Source: Pseudomonas fluorescens
GTDB lineage: Bacteria > Pseudomonadota > Gammaproteobacteria > Pseudomonadales > Pseudomonadaceae
DNA length: 64,000 nt
Direction of reading: 5' to 3'
Assembly (NCBI RefSeq): GCF_900215245.1
Contig: NZ_LT907842.1
Span: forward strand, 3,844,001 to 3,908,000
Shown: one piece after another, positions 52,060 to 61,170 of the stretch
Layout: every line of letters starts with the position of its first letter
How positions within the stretch are numbered: the stretch's first letter is position 1
The notes under the pieces: model-generated
What the model was told of the DNA's origin: nothing
The model's input: only the letters and a program-made list of their open reading frames with translations
Databases searched by the model: none
Position numbers and translations under genes: made by a program

Positions 52060-53208
52060 ATGAGCAGCACCTTCTTCATCCCCGCCGTCAATATCATGGG
52101 CATCGACTGTCTCGACGAAGCCATGATCGCCATCCGCAATTATGGCTTTCGCAAGGCACTGATTGTCACCGACGCCGGCCTTGCCAAGGCGGGCGTGGCC
52201 AGCATGATCGCCGAGAAGCTGGCGATGCAGGACATCGACTCGGTGATTTACGACGGTGCCAAGCCCAACCCCAATGTGGAAAACGTCGAAAAAGGCCTGG
52301 CGCTGTTGCAGCACAGCCACTGCGATTTCGTGGTGTCCCTGGGCGGCGGTTCGCCCCATGACTGCGCCAAGGGTATCGCGCTGTGCGCCACCAATGGCGG
52401 GCATATCGGCGACTACGAAGGTGTCGATCAGTCCAGCAAGCCGCAACTGCCGCTGGTGGCCATTAACACCACCGCCGGCACCGCCAGCGAGATGACGCGC
52501 TTTTGCATCATCACCGACGAAACCCGCCACGTGAAAATGGCCATCGTCGACCGCAACGTCACGCCACTGCTGTCGGTCAACGACCCCGCGCTGATGGTCG
52601 GCATGCCCAAGGGCCTCACCGCCGCCACCGGCATGGACGCCTTGACCCACGCCATCGAAGCCTACGTGTCCACCGCCGCCAACCCGATCACCGACGCCTG
52701 CGCGATCAAGGCCATCGAGCTGATCAGCGCCAACCTGCGCCTGGCGGTTCGCGATGGCAGCGACATGGCCGCACGGGAAAACATGGCCTACGCGCAGTTC
52801 CTGGCCGGGATGGCGTTCAACAATGCGTCCCTGGGTTTTGTGCACGCCATGGCCCACCAACTGGGCGGCCTGTACGACTTGCCCCACGGCGTGTGCAATG
52901 CGGTGTTGCTGCCCCATGTGCAAAGCTTCAACGCCAGCGTCTGCGCCAAACGCTTGAGCGACGTGGCACGCGCCTTGGGCGCCGATATCAAGGGCATTAC
53001 CCCGGAAGAGGGCGCCCAGGCGGCAATCGCGGCCATTCGCACGTTGGCCCTGGATGTTGAGATCCCGGCCGGGCTGCGCGAGCTGGGCGCCAAGCTGCAG
53101 GATATTCCGCTGCTGGCGACCAATGCGTTGAAGGACGCCTGTGGGTTGACCAACCCACGGCGCGCCGATCAACGTCAGATCGAAGAGGTATTTCGCAGCG
53201 CGTTCTGA
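52060..53208 (+). CDS. Iron-containing (group III) alcohol dehydrogenase
   Basis: The 382-residue NAD-dependent dehydrogenase has the cofactor motif [13 protein letters not shown] (93-105). The metal ligands Asp193, His197, His262 and His276 are seen in [23 protein letters not shown] and LPHGVCN. Family members reduce aldehydes or oxidise short alcohols and related compounds. GAGGA precedes the ATG. The last 34 bases overlap the end of the convergent MFS gene. The preceding gap holds a possible ANR box. Confidence 0.93.
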   Translation: MSSTFFIPAVNIMGIDCLDEAMIAIRNYGFRKALIVTDAGLAKAGVASMIAEKLAMQDIDSVIYDGAKPNPNVENVEKGLALLQHSHCDFVVSLGGGSPHDCAKGIALCATNGGHIGDYEGVDQSSKPQLPLVAINTTAGTASEMTRFCIITDETRHVKMAIVDRNVTPLLSVNDPALMVGMPKGLTAATGMDALTHAIEAYVSTAANPITDACAIKAIELISANLRLAVRDGSDMAARENMAYAQFLAGMAFNNASLGFVHAMAHQLGGLYDLPHGVCNAVLLPHVQSFNASVCAKRLSDVARALGADIKGITPEEGAQAAIAAIRTLALDVEIPAGLRELGAKLQDIPLLATNALKDACGLTNPRRADQRQIEEVFRSAF

Positions 53209-54362
53209 TCGGCCCGGCAGCGGGCGGCGCACACACATGCGCCGCCCGCCAACGCTACACACAACAGCGCCATCGGCCACGCCTGCTGACTCACCAGCAG
53301 GCTCGCGCCGCCGCCGATCAGCGCCGCCATCAATTGATGCATAAAGCCGCTCAAGGCCATGGCATAGGAACCGCTCACCGGCGACTCATCATTGGCCAGC
53401 GACAAGCTGATGGGGTAACTCATCGACTGCCCAAAAACCGCCAGGCAATACGGCAGCCACAGCAACACTGCCAACCCGTCGCTGAACACACTGCCCAGCA
53501 GCATCACGGCCGTGCCTGACAACACCAGGGCCACGCCCCAACTCATCATCGCCAACCGTCCGGTGCGCGCGCCCCAGCGATTGACCATCAACCCGCCTGC
53601 AAGATACGCCGCGCTGATCGGCCAACCCAGCCAGCCATATTGGGCCGGGCTCCACTCAAAATGGCCCTGCAGAATGAGCGGCGCACAGGTGTTGAACGCG
53701 ATGATCACCCCATAGCCCAACCCGCCGGCCAACGCGGCGTGCAAGAAGGCCGGGTGGCGCACAATCGACGCGTAAATGCGCGTCGCGGATACCGACGAAT
53801 CGGCTTTTACCTGTGGCGCAAACACCACCCGCTGCAACACCAGCATTAACCCGACAGCGCCGATTGCCAACGCATAAAAAATCGCTTCCCAACCGAACGC
53901 CACCTGCAGCACCGAGCCGGCAAATTGCCCGATTCCCAACGCGATGACAAAGGTCATGCCCAGCCACGACAACCCCTTGGCCAGCAATGCACCGCTGAAA
54001 CTGTCACGCACCAATACCCGGGCCATCACCGACACGCCGCCCGCGCCCAGGCCCTGAACCAGGCGTAACGCCAGGAACGACTCAATATTGAACGCTGACG
54101 GAATCGCCGCACTCGTCAGTGCGTACACCGCCAGTGCGCCAAGCAATACCGGCTTTCTTCCAAACCGCTCGCCCAGGCTGCCCCACAGCAACATCGGCAA
54201 TGCCATGCCCACCAGGTACACCGCCAGGGCCAATGCGACCTGGTCTTCGGCGGCGGGCAGGGCATGGGCAATCGCCGGTACGGCGGGCAGGTAGCAGCTG
54301 ATACCGACTTGACCGAGGAAGGCGGCGCTGCAGGCGAGGGCGAGGGTGGTGGTATTTTTCAA
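53175..54362 (-). CDS. Bcr/CflA-type MFS drug transporter
   Basis: The 395-residue, 12-segment transporter belongs to the drug:H+ antiporter-1 family. It has [20 protein letters not shown] in loop 2-3 and [20 protein letters not shown] in helix 4, the antiporter motif. It overlaps the alcohol dehydrogenase gene tail to tail by 34 bases. The substrate is unknown. The C-terminus ends in a basic [11 protein letters not shown]. Confidence 0.88.
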   Translation of the reverse strand: MKNTTTLALACSAAFLGQVGISCYLPAVPAIAHALPAAEDQVALALAVYLVGMALPMLLWGSLGERFGRKPVLLGALAVYALTSAAIPSAFNIESFLALRLVQGLGAGGVSVMARVLVRDSFSGALLAKGLSWLGMTFVIALGIGQFAGSVLQVAFGWEAIFYALAIGAVGLMLVLQRVVFAPQVKADSSVSATRIYASIVRHPAFLHAALAGGLGYGVIIAFNTCAPLILQGHFEWSPAQYGWLGWPISAAYLAGGLMVNRWGARTGRLAMMSWGVALVLSGTAVMLLGSVFSDGLAVLLWLPYCLAVFGQSMSYPISLSLANDESPVSGSYAMALSGFMHQLMAALIGGGASLLVSQQAWPMALLCVALAGGACVCAARCRADQNALRNTSSI

Positions 54363-54457
54363 GGGCAGGCTTATCCTTTTTCAGCGGTAAGCTACAAGCT
54401 GCTAGTGTGTTTGTCTCTAACGTGCAGCTTATCGTTTGTCATCAAGGAACCCACCCA

Positions 54458-55132
54458 ATGAGAGTTCTCCTATTCGGCGCCACCGGCATGGTCGGCCAAG
54501 GCGTGCTGCGCGAGTGCCTGCTGGCGGCTGACGTCCAGGAAGTCGTCGCCGTCGGTCGCACCCCGTTGACCCAGGAGCACGACAAGCTGCATCAGGTGTT
54601 GCACAGCGACATGCTGGATTTCCAGCCCCTGGAAAACTTGCTGCAAGGGTTTGACGCGTGCTTTTTTTGCCTTGGTGTTTCGTCGGCGGGCATGAATGAA
54701 ACCCGGTACACCCACCTCACCTATGACCTGACGCTGGTCGCCGCCAGTACCCTGGCGCGGCTAAACCCGCAAATGACGTTTATCTACGTGTCCGGCGCCG
54801 GCACCGACAGCTCCGAGGCAGGCAAGTCGATGTGGGCGCGGATCAAAGGCAAGACTGAAAACGCCTTGCTGCGCCTGCCGTTCAAGGCGGTGTACCTGTT
54901 TCGGCCGGGGGTTATCCAGCCCTTGCATGGCGTGCGCTCGAAGACGCCGTTGTACCAATCTTTCTATACCGTGCTCGGGCCGGTGCTCTCGTTTGTGCGT
55001 CGCGCCAAGCCCGGCTGGGTGGTCAGCACCGAGACCGTCGGCCAGGCCATGTTGGCGGCGGTGCGCCATGGCGCGCCGCACGCGGTGGTGGAGCAGGCCG
55101 AGATCAATCGCTTGGCCGCCGAGCGTCGCTGA
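54458..55132 (+). CDS. NAD(P)-binding epimerase-like oxidoreductase
   Basis: The 224-residue Rossmann-fold protein has the nucleotide motif MRVLLFGATGMVGQGVLREC at its N-terminus and an extended SDR-like fold (FIYVSGAGTDSSEAGKSMWA, then ENALLRLPFKAVYLFRPGVI). Members of this atypical SDR group are often of unknown substrate. The ATG at 54458 follows AAGGA; an in-frame start 51 bases upstream is unlikely. A fragment of an MFS gene begins at its stop codon. Confidence 0.82.
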   Translation: MRVLLFGATGMVGQGVLRECLLAADVQEVVAVGRTPLTQEHDKLHQVLHSDMLDFQPLENLLQGFDACFFCLGVSSAGMNETRYTHLTYDLTLVAASTLARLNPQMTFIYVSGAGTDSSEAGKSMWARIKGKTENALLRLPFKAVYLFRPGVIQPLHGVRSKTPLYQSFYTVLGPVLSFVRRAKPGWVVSTETVGQAMLAAVRHGAPHAVVEQAEINRLAAERR

Positions 55133-55506
55133 TGTTGCACAAGAGCCTGGTGGTGCTGGGTGCGATTGGCTTTTTCAGTGCCGGCATCTTTGCCGACCAC
55201 ACCACCTTCCTGATCATCGCGCTGGGCATGTTGGGCGCCGGCATTATCGCCTCGATCCCGACGTTCTGGACCCTGCCCCCCAAACTGCTGGCGGGCGCCG
55301 GTGCCGGTGCGGCCGGTGGCATTGCGGTGATCAACACCCTTGGCCAGTTCGGCGGCATTGTCAGCCCGGTGATGGTGGGGCGGATCAAGGACCTCACCGG
55401 CAGCACCACCCCGGCGCTGTATGTGATCGGCGTGTGCGCACTGTTGGCCGCAGCGCTGCTGCTGTGGGGCTTGCCGCAAAAGCTGCGCACGTTGGACAGG
55501 GGATGA
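55132..55506 (+). pseudogene. Fragment of an ACS-type MFS transporter
   Basis: The frame encodes 124 residues matching only the last four to five membrane segments of an anion:cation symporter-type transporter. The conserved segment is FWTLPPKLLAG followed by GGIAVINTLGQFGGIVSPVM. The N-terminal two thirds are missing, including loop 2-3 and the substrate-binding helices. It begins TGATG on the epimerase stop, so it could still be translated. A deletion that joined the epimerase gene to the tail of a transporter is the likeliest origin. Confidence 0.75.
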
Positions 55507-55995
55507 TCAGCTTGCCGTTGCCAATGCCCGCGCGGGCGAGCTGCTGAACTGAATCAACGCCACCCCGCCGATCAACAGCAACGCCCCCAGCACACGGGGC
55601 GTTGTGAGTTGGCGCTCGGCCAGGCCGAACAGGCCAAAGTGATCGAGCAGCAGCGAGGCGAGGATCTGACCGGCCATGGCCAGTGCAATAAACCCCGACG
55701 CGCCCAGCTTGGGCAGCAGCATCAGTGCCAGGGAAATGAAGCACACGCCAAATGCGCCACCGGCCCACATCCACAGCGGTGCCTGGCTGATAAAGCTCAG
55801 GCTCGGCAGTGGTAAACGCAGGGCCAGTATCACCGGCAGCAACACGATGATGCTCACCAGCAATGAGGCCAACGTGGCCCATAAGGGGTGACCGAGGCCG
55901 CGCCCGAGGTTGGCATTGATTGCACTTTGAAACGGCACCACCGCCCCGGCAATCACCGCCAGCGCTAACAAACCCACCCAATGCAACGTGGTCAT
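55507..55995 (-). CDS. YdcZ-family (DUF606) small DMT transporter
   Basis: The 162-residue inner-membrane protein has five membrane segments, one half of an EamA-like transporter. It begins MTTLHWVGLLALAVIAGAVV, and PFQSAINANLGRGLGHPLWA and LGASGFIALAMAGQILASLL are typical of DUF606. Such proteins work as dimers or as pairs. It starts at the convergent edge of the MFS fragment and is divergent from a LysR gene. Confidence 0.88.
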   Translation of the reverse strand: MTTLHWVGLLALAVIAGAVVPFQSAINANLGRGLGHPLWATLASLLVSIIVLLPVILALRLPLPSLSFISQAPLWMWAGGAFGVCFISLALMLLPKLGASGFIALAMAGQILASLLLDHFGLFGLAERQLTTPRVLGALLLIGGVALIQFSSSPARALATAS

Positions 55996-56081
55996 TTCGA
56001 CTCTCCCAGAGGTTTTACTGGACTCTAGGCTATTCGTCGCGCAAATTTAAATTCCAAATTCTTATGCAGAGCATGCAGTTG

Positions 56082-56990
56082 ATGAATGATCTTCGCCGCA
56101 TTGACCTCAACCTGCTGGTGATTCTGGATGCCTTGCTCAGCGAGCAACATGTGACTCGCGCCGCCGAGCGTTTGCACCTGAGCCAGCCGGCGGTCAGCCA
56201 CGCATTGGCCCGCCTGCGAGACCTATTGAATGACCCGTTGCTGGTGCGCCAGGGCGGCACGCTGGTGCCGACGGCGCGTGCCCTGGAGTTGGCGACGCCG
56301 TTGGCCGAAGCCCTGGCCCAGGTGCAGGCCCTGTTGGCACCGAATCGGTTTGACCCGGCGTCAGCCAAACGCAGGTTTCGCGTGGCGATGTCGGACTACA
56401 GCGCGGCCATTTTTCTGCCTGGTTTGGTGCGCACGTTACGCCGTGAAGCGCCCGGCATCGACCTGCAAATCATCCAGGCCAGCCGTGAAGGGATGGTGGA
56501 CGGCGTGCTCAATGGCGATATCGACCTGGCGGCCGGGGTCTTCCCCGATATGCCCGCCGAACTGCGCACCACGCCGTTGTTTGAGGAGCATTACACCTGC
56601 CTGGTGGACCGCCACAGCCTGCCGCAAAGTGGCACGCTCGACCTGCCCACCTACCTGTCGCGCCCGCATGTACTGCTGGAAATGCGCGGCAGTGGTACCC
56701 CGGAAATCGAGCGCGCGTTGACGGCCATTCGTGAGCGCCGGCATGTGGCGATCAGCCTGCCGCACTGGGGCGTGGCGCCGCAGTTGATCCAGGGCACCGA
56801 CCTGATCCTGACCGTCTCATCCAGGGGGTTGCTCAGCATCGATCAGCAGCATTTGTTGGCCGTGCCGCCACCGTTTCATATTCCCTCGTTTGCCTTTGAG
56901 CTGGCGTGGCATGCGCGGCGGGGTGGGGATTCGGGGTTGCAATGGTTGATCGCGCAGGTACAGGGTGTATTGTCCGCAAGCCACCGATGA
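56082..56990 (+). CDS. LysR-family transcriptional regulator
   Basis: The 302-residue protein has an N-terminal LysR winged helix-turn-helix ([20 protein letters not shown], then [20 protein letters not shown]) and a substrate-binding domain. The N-terminus [19 protein letters not shown] is the usual start for this subgroup. Two ATGs 9 and 18 bases upstream are also possible, while the open frame further upstream is not coding. It is divergent from the YdcZ gene, whose expression it may control. Confidence 0.87.
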   Translation: MNDLRRIDLNLLVILDALLSEQHVTRAAERLHLSQPAVSHALARLRDLLNDPLLVRQGGTLVPTARALELATPLAEALAQVQALLAPNRFDPASAKRRFRVAMSDYSAAIFLPGLVRTLRREAPGIDLQIIQASREGMVDGVLNGDIDLAAGVFPDMPAELRTTPLFEEHYTCLVDRHSLPQSGTLDLPTYLSRPHVLLEMRGSGTPEIERALTAIRERRHVAISLPHWGVAPQLIQGTDLILTVSSRGLLSIDQQHLLAVPPPFHIPSFAFELAWHARRGGDSGLQWLIAQVQGVLSASHR

Positions 56991-57003
56991 CAGGAATGCC
57001 AAC

Positions 57004-57414
57004 ATGCTCTCAGGCCTCAACCACCTGACCCTTGCCGTGACCGATGTGAACCGCAGCGTCAGGTTCTACCATGAGCTGTTGCAGCTTCAGCTCGACGCCA
57101 CGTGGGACAACGGCGCCTACCTGTCGTTGCCCGGTGTGTGGGTGTGTTTGTCGCTTGATCCGTTGCGCGTGTCGGCACCCGCAGTTGACTACACCCACTA
57201 CGCGTTCACGGCGGATGCCGGTGATTTCAACGCGCTGGTGGCGCGCCTGCGAGCCGGCGGTGTACAGGAGTGGCGCGACAACCGCAGTGAAGGTGCGTCG
57301 TTCTATTTCCTCGACCCCGATGGGCACAAGCTTGAGGTGCATGTCGGCAATTTGGCTTCGCGTCTGCAAGCCTGTCGTGCCAAGCCATATGCAGGCATGC
57401 AGTTTTACCGGTAG
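57004..57414 (+). CDS. fosA: FosA-family fosfomycin/glutathione transferase
   Basis: The 136-residue vicinal-oxygen-chelate metalloenzyme opens fosfomycin's epoxide with glutathione. The metal ligands His7 ([10 protein letters not shown]), His65 (DYTHYAFTA) and Glu111 (GHKLEVHVG) correspond to His7/His64/Glu110 of P. aeruginosa FosA. The start is fixed by this N-terminus; an ATG 39 bases upstream would spoil it. It follows the LysR gene by 13 bases on the same strand. Chromosomal fosA is usual in fluorescent pseudomonads. Confidence 0.92.
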   Translation: MLSGLNHLTLAVTDVNRSVRFYHELLQLQLDATWDNGAYLSLPGVWVCLSLDPLRVSAPAVDYTHYAFTADAGDFNALVARLRAGGVQEWRDNRSEGASFYFLDPDGHKLEVHVGNLASRLQACRAKPYAGMQFYR

Positions 57415-57468
57415 CACCCGAACGTGCAGAATCCCTGCACCTCTTAACCGTCTGTCAGAGTCGCGCCC

Positions 57469-58110
57469 ATGACCCCATCCTTGTTGCTCGCCGTCCTCGC
57501 TTCGGGTTTTATCTACGGCATTACGCCGGGCCCGGGGGTGCTGGCTGTGTTCGGCATCGGTGCTGCGCGCGGGCGTCGCGCCGGGGCAGGGTTCCTGTGC
57601 GGGCATTTGCTCGGGGATGTGGTGTGGTGCAGTACGGCGCTGATCGCCATTGTTGGCGCACGGGAAGTCGGTAGCAGTGCATTTGATGTGTTGGGTGTGC
57701 TCAGTGGGTTGTATTTGTTCTGGCTCGGCTGGCGCGCCATTCGCACGCAACGGCGTAGCAGTGACGCCCCCCAGGGCGCTGCGCGGCATCCGTTTTGGCA
57801 CGGCATTTTGTTTGGCTTGACCAACCCCAAGGCCTACCCGGTGGCGGTGGCGACGTTCACGGCATTGCTGTCCAGCCGCGCCGAGCTGCTGACCTGGGCA
57901 ATGCTGCCGTCATTGATCTTCCTGAGCTTTGTCGGTGGCCTGCTGGCTTATGCGATTCTGATCGCTGTGGTCGGGGCGCAACGCGTGCGTACGGTGTATC
58001 AGCGCCATGAAATCCTGATCACCAAGCTCTGCGGCGTGATGTTTATCGGCTTTGCCATTAACGCGCTCGCGCACGCATTACCGGGCCTGTTTGCCAGCAA
58101 ACCGGCCTGA
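57469..58110 (+). CDS. LysE/RhtB-family amino acid exporter
   Basis: The 213-residue inner-membrane protein has six membrane segments. The LysE family N-terminus is MTPSLLLAVLASGFIYGITP followed by GPGVLAVFGIGAARGRRAG, and the middle has HGILFGLTNPKAYPVAVATF. It is a probable exporter of amino acids or related metabolites; specificity is not apparent. It follows fosA by 54 bases and may share its transcript. Confidence 0.9.
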   Translation: MTPSLLLAVLASGFIYGITPGPGVLAVFGIGAARGRRAGAGFLCGHLLGDVVWCSTALIAIVGAREVGSSAFDVLGVLSGLYLFWLGWRAIRTQRRSSDAPQGAARHPFWHGILFGLTNPKAYPVAVATFTALLSSRAELLTWAMLPSLIFLSFVGGLLAYAILIAVVGAQRVRTVYQRHEILITKLCGVMFIGFAINALAHALPGLFASKPA

Positions 58111-58229
58111 GGCAGCCACGACCGTTCGTCGCACTGGCAAGTTTTTTCTAAACCTTTGCCGCCCTGAAAATTCGAATTCAGGGTGAGGTGTCTGTCCTCG
58201 CACCTATTTTTGCCCTGGAGGAACCCATC

Positions 58230-58757
58230 ATGAGCCGCATGGCTATCCGGTTACGCACCGCCAGTTTCGCGATGCTGCTGGGCCTCGGCGCCAGCAATGC
58301 TTTCGCCCAGTCGCCTGCTGAATTCATCGAGCAGGCTTCGGCCAAAGGCATGGCCGATATCGAAACCAGTCGCATGGCCCACGCCAAAACCTCGTCTCAG
58401 GAAATCAAGGATTACACCATCGAGGTCATCAACGAGCGCACCCTGGCCAACCAGCACCTGGCAGCGATTGCCAAGAAGCTCGACTTGCCGGTGGCCCCGC
58501 GCGAGAAGATCGCCGACAAAGCCGAAACCCTGATGCCCGAACTCAAGGACGGCGACTCCTTTGACGCTGCCTACACGGCGCAGCAGGTCAAGGAAAACGA
58601 AGACGCCATCGCCTTGTTCAAGCAGGAAGGCGCGGCATCGGATGTACCGGAAATAAAGGCGCTGGTAGATGAGACGCTGCCTAAGTTGCAAGAGCGTCTG
58701 CAGAAGGCCCGCGCGTTGGCATCGACCTACGGTAAAGGTCATCAAGGCGACGGTTGA
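58230..58757 (+). CDS. DUF4142 periplasmic protein
   Basis: The 175-residue protein has a signal peptide (to NAFAQS). A helical DUF4142 domain follows (EFIEQASAKGMADIETSRMA, NERTLANQHLAAIAKKLDLP), the ferritin-like bundle often found in envelope stress proteins. The start at 58230 follows GGAGG; the frame opens earlier but lacks a site. A strong terminator follows directly. The gene looks monocistronic. Confidence 0.88.
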   Translation: MSRMAIRLRTASFAMLLGLGASNAFAQSPAEFIEQASAKGMADIETSRMAHAKTSSQEIKDYTIEVINERTLANQHLAAIAKKLDLPVAPREKIADKAETLMPELKDGDSFDAAYTAQQVKENEDAIALFKQEGAASDVPEIKALVDETLPKLQERLQKARALASTYGKGHQGDG

Positions 58758-58779
58758 ACCCGTGACTTGAAATGAACAG

Positions 58780-58813
58780 CGGCGGTTGGATCCTCTCCAA
58801 CCGCCGTTTTTTT
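58780..58813 (+). terminator. Rho-independent terminator
   Basis: CGGCGGTTGGA pairs with TCCAACCGCCG around five bases, followed by seven T residues. It ends the DUF4142 gene at the edge of the convergent low-affinity iron permease gene. Confidence 0.92.
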
Positions 58814-59237
58814 ATGCGTGGTTCAGATCGGTTTTGTTCGCGACTGCATCGTCGACGGTTTCACCGCAACTGCTGTTCAGGCTGACACTGCGCGTAGCCC
58901 CGATGCTGCGGTATTCGTTGCGCAGTTTTTCCAGTTCTTTGCGGTCCAGGCCATCCAGGCTCAGCACGGCGTTTTGTGCATCCTTGGACACGCGCAGCAG
59001 CTCATCAATCTTGATATGCAGGATGTCATTGTCGCGGTTTTGCGTGTTCTGGATCAGAAACACCATCAGGAAGGTAATGATGGTGGTCGAAGTGTTGATG
59101 ATCAGCTGCCAAGTGTCGTTGTAGTGGAAATAAGGCCCGCTCAGACTCCACAGGAAAATCAGTGCGACGGCGGCGTAGAACGTCCGGGCACTGCCTGCCC
59201 AGCGGGACAGAGACTGCGAGACTGCGGAGAATTTCAT
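58812..59237 (-). CDS. Low-affinity iron permease family protein
   Basis: The 141-residue inner-membrane protein has two hydrophobic helices, including FYAAVALIFLWSLSGPYF and WQLIINTSTTIITFLMVFLI. The sequence QNTQNRDNDILHIKIDELLR follows. This pattern matches the low-affinity iron permease family, which is named from a fungal protein; transport in bacteria is unproven. The C-terminus is soluble and charged. The ATG at 59237 follows GAGGAAA, and its stop lies at the terminator of the convergent DUF4142 gene. Confidence 0.8.
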   Translation of the reverse strand: MKFSAVSQSLSRWAGSARTFYAAVALIFLWSLSGPYFHYNDTWQLIINTSTTIITFLMVFLIQNTQNRDNDILHIKIDELLRVSKDAQNAVLSLDGLDRKELEKLRNEYRSIGATRSVSLNSSCGETVDDAVANKTDLNHA

Positions 59238-59350
59238 GACCGTTTTCCTCAAAAGGTGGGTGATGAAAGTATGGACCGCAGGGGTGCTTTGAAATTTCTT
59301 ATTACATTTGAGCGGGTGGACAAACGTGTACGTTTTTGTCGTGCAGGCGT

Positions 59351-59851
59351 TTAGAACGCCAGTTCCGCCTGGCCTGCACCTTCCAACGCGAGCAGATACT
59401 GCTTGGCCTCCAGCCCACCGGCAAACCCGGTCAGCCCGCCTGAGGCGCCTATCACCCGATGGCAGGGCGCAATGATCGAGATCGGATTGCGCCCGTTGGC
59501 AGCGCCCACTGCACGCACGGCTTTCGGGTTACCAATCTGCTGGGCGATCTGGCTGTAGCTGCGGGTTTCGCCAAAGGGGATGGTCAGCAGCGCCTGCCAG
59601 ACTTGCTTCTGGAACGCGGTGCCGGTGAAGTCCAGTTCCAGTTCGAATTGGTGGCGGGTGCCGGCGAAATACTCCTTCAATTGTTGCTCGGCCGCCAAGA
59701 GCACAGCGCTGTCGTTAGCCTCGCGCAACTCACCCAGGCGCACGCGGTTGGCGCGCTCTTTTTCCCAGAGGACGGCATTGAGTTTGCCATCGCGCGCCAC
59801 CAGGGTGAGCTGGCCGACGGGGGAGGGCATGCGCTTGAATTGGTAAGACAT
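59351..59851 (-). CDS. ogt: Methylated-DNA--protein-cysteine methyltransferase
   Basis: The 166-residue suicidal repair protein moves alkyl groups from O6-alkylguanine or O4-alkylthymine in DNA to its own cysteine. The active-site motif is IIAPCHRVIG (Cys130). The DNA-binding helix region RSYSQIAQQIGNPKAVRAVG includes the usual arginine finger at about residue 113. It is of the Ogt type rather than Ada, as no N-terminal Ada domain is present. It stands alone. Confidence 0.93.
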   Translation of the reverse strand: MSYQFKRMPSPVGQLTLVARDGKLNAVLWEKERANRVRLGELREANDSAVLLAAEQQLKEYFAGTRHQFELELDFTGTAFQKQVWQALLTIPFGETRSYSQIAQQIGNPKAVRAVGAANGRNPISIIAPCHRVIGASGGLTGFAGGLEAKQYLLALEGAGQAELAF

Positions 59852-59966
59852 GAGCGGACTCCTGCTGGGTGAGTGTGGTTCAAGCCTAAGGCGACACGCT
59901 CATCGGCAAACTACGTTTCTTGCGGTCAAATTCAAAGCCGCTAGCGGCGTTACTCGGCGTGACTGA

Positions 59967-60180
59967 TCATCCTTCCTGCTGCAGAACCTTGAGCGCCGCA
60001 GATGCCAGAAACCCCGAACGGCTTTTTTCTTCCGGGTGATTCAGCACGTATTCATCAATACGATTCAACAGATAACCCGGCAGGGTAATGTTGAGTTTGT
60101 GAGCCTTGCCCAGGTACTTGGTGACATCAATGTCCACCACGGCCCACGTGCAGCCGGCGTACTGCGAGGTTTTTCGAAGG
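59967..60180 (-). pseudogene. HicB-type antitoxin remnant
   Basis: About 71 in-frame codons read on the minus strand to a TGA at 59967, with no plausible start. The peptide includes QYAGCTWAVVDIDVTKYLGK, then AHKLNITLPGYLLNRIDEYV and EKSRSGFLASAALKVL. That is the junction and ribbon-helix-helix end of HicB antitoxins. The N-terminal RNase H-like half is missing, as is any hicA toxin. It begins directly behind the stop of the LysR gene, which suggests deletion. It is too short and start-less to be listed by a gene finder. Confidence 0.65.
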
Positions 60181-60181
60181 G

Positions 60182-61075
60182 TTACCGGGTGTGTGAAGAC
60201 TGCGCAAGGACCGCGAGAAACGCATCAGCCAATACGCTTTTTCTTGCCGTAGGGGTCAGCACCAGCAACTGAGCACAGGCATCTACCTCAGCCATCGGCT
60301 TATACGTAACGCCCTTATTCATCAAGCTCTGCGTGCATTCCGGCACCAATGCCACGCCTTGCCCGGCGGCCACCAGCGCAATGATCGAAGTGATCTGCCG
60401 TCCGGTCGGCCCGGCACGCAGGGGCACACCGTGGTGCCGGTAAAGTTGCTCGATGGACTGGTTCAACCCCGACCCATAATCCGACGGAAACAGAATCAAC
60501 GGATATGCACTGAGCTGCGCCAAACTGACATCAGGCTGGCCGGCCAAAGGGCTGTCGCTGGACACGGCCGCCACCAAGCGTTCCTCACCGAGCGATTGTG
60601 CGTGTACCTCTTGATTCTGCGGCAATAGGCGACTTAGCCCGATATCCAGCCGCCCGTCAGCCACGCGCGCGCCGAGGCTGCCGGACGCGCACTCCACCAA
60701 GGTCAACTGCACTTCGGGAAAGCCTTGCGCAAAAGTCTGGATCGCTTGGCTGAACAGATCCGACAAGGCGATTGAGCTGACGTACCCCAGCGACAATTGC
60801 CCCGCAGTGCCCGCTGCCAGTTTGCCGGCGATGACCTGCGCCAATGCCACCTGCTCCAACACGCCGCGTGCATAGGGCAGGAACGAACGGCCCTGAGCCG
60901 TGAGGGTCACCGTGCGGCTGGTGCGATCAAACAGCTTGAACCCCAACTCCGCCTCCAGCGCTGAAATTTGCCGCGTCAGTGGCGGCTGCGCCAGGTGCAG
61001 GCGAAGTGCTGCTCGACCGAAGTGCAATTCTTCGGCGACCGTCAGAAAGTAACGCAGCTTGCGTAGGTCGAGCAT
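60182..61075 (-). CDS. LysR-family transcriptional regulator
   Basis: The 297-residue protein has an N-terminal helix-turn-helix (MLDLRKLRYFLTVAEELHFG then RAALRLHLAQPPLTRQISAL) and a LysR effector domain (LSLGYVSSIALSDLFSQAIQ). It is divergent from a pair of MFS genes, with 95 bases between, so it probably controls them. Effectors of this subfamily (CatR/BenM-like N-terminus) are often small acids, but nothing here identifies one. Confidence 0.88.
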   Translation of the reverse strand: MLDLRKLRYFLTVAEELHFGRAALRLHLAQPPLTRQISALEAELGFKLFDRTSRTVTLTAQGRSFLPYARGVLEQVALAQVIAGKLAAGTAGQLSLGYVSSIALSDLFSQAIQTFAQGFPEVQLTLVECASGSLGARVADGRLDIGLSRLLPQNQEVHAQSLGEERLVAAVSSDSPLAGQPDVSLAQLSAYPLILFPSDYGSGLNQSIEQLYRHHGVPLRAGPTGRQITSIIALVAAGQGVALVPECTQSLMNKGVTYKPMAEVDACAQLLVLTPTARKSVLADAFLAVLAQSSHTR

Positions 61076-61170
61076 CCTGTTCCCTGGGTATTGATCGGTT
61101 CGAAATCGGTATTGGTTTAAGACCCGTCGGCCATTCTATAAAGACCTCACAAAATAAAACGAGAGGTTTC

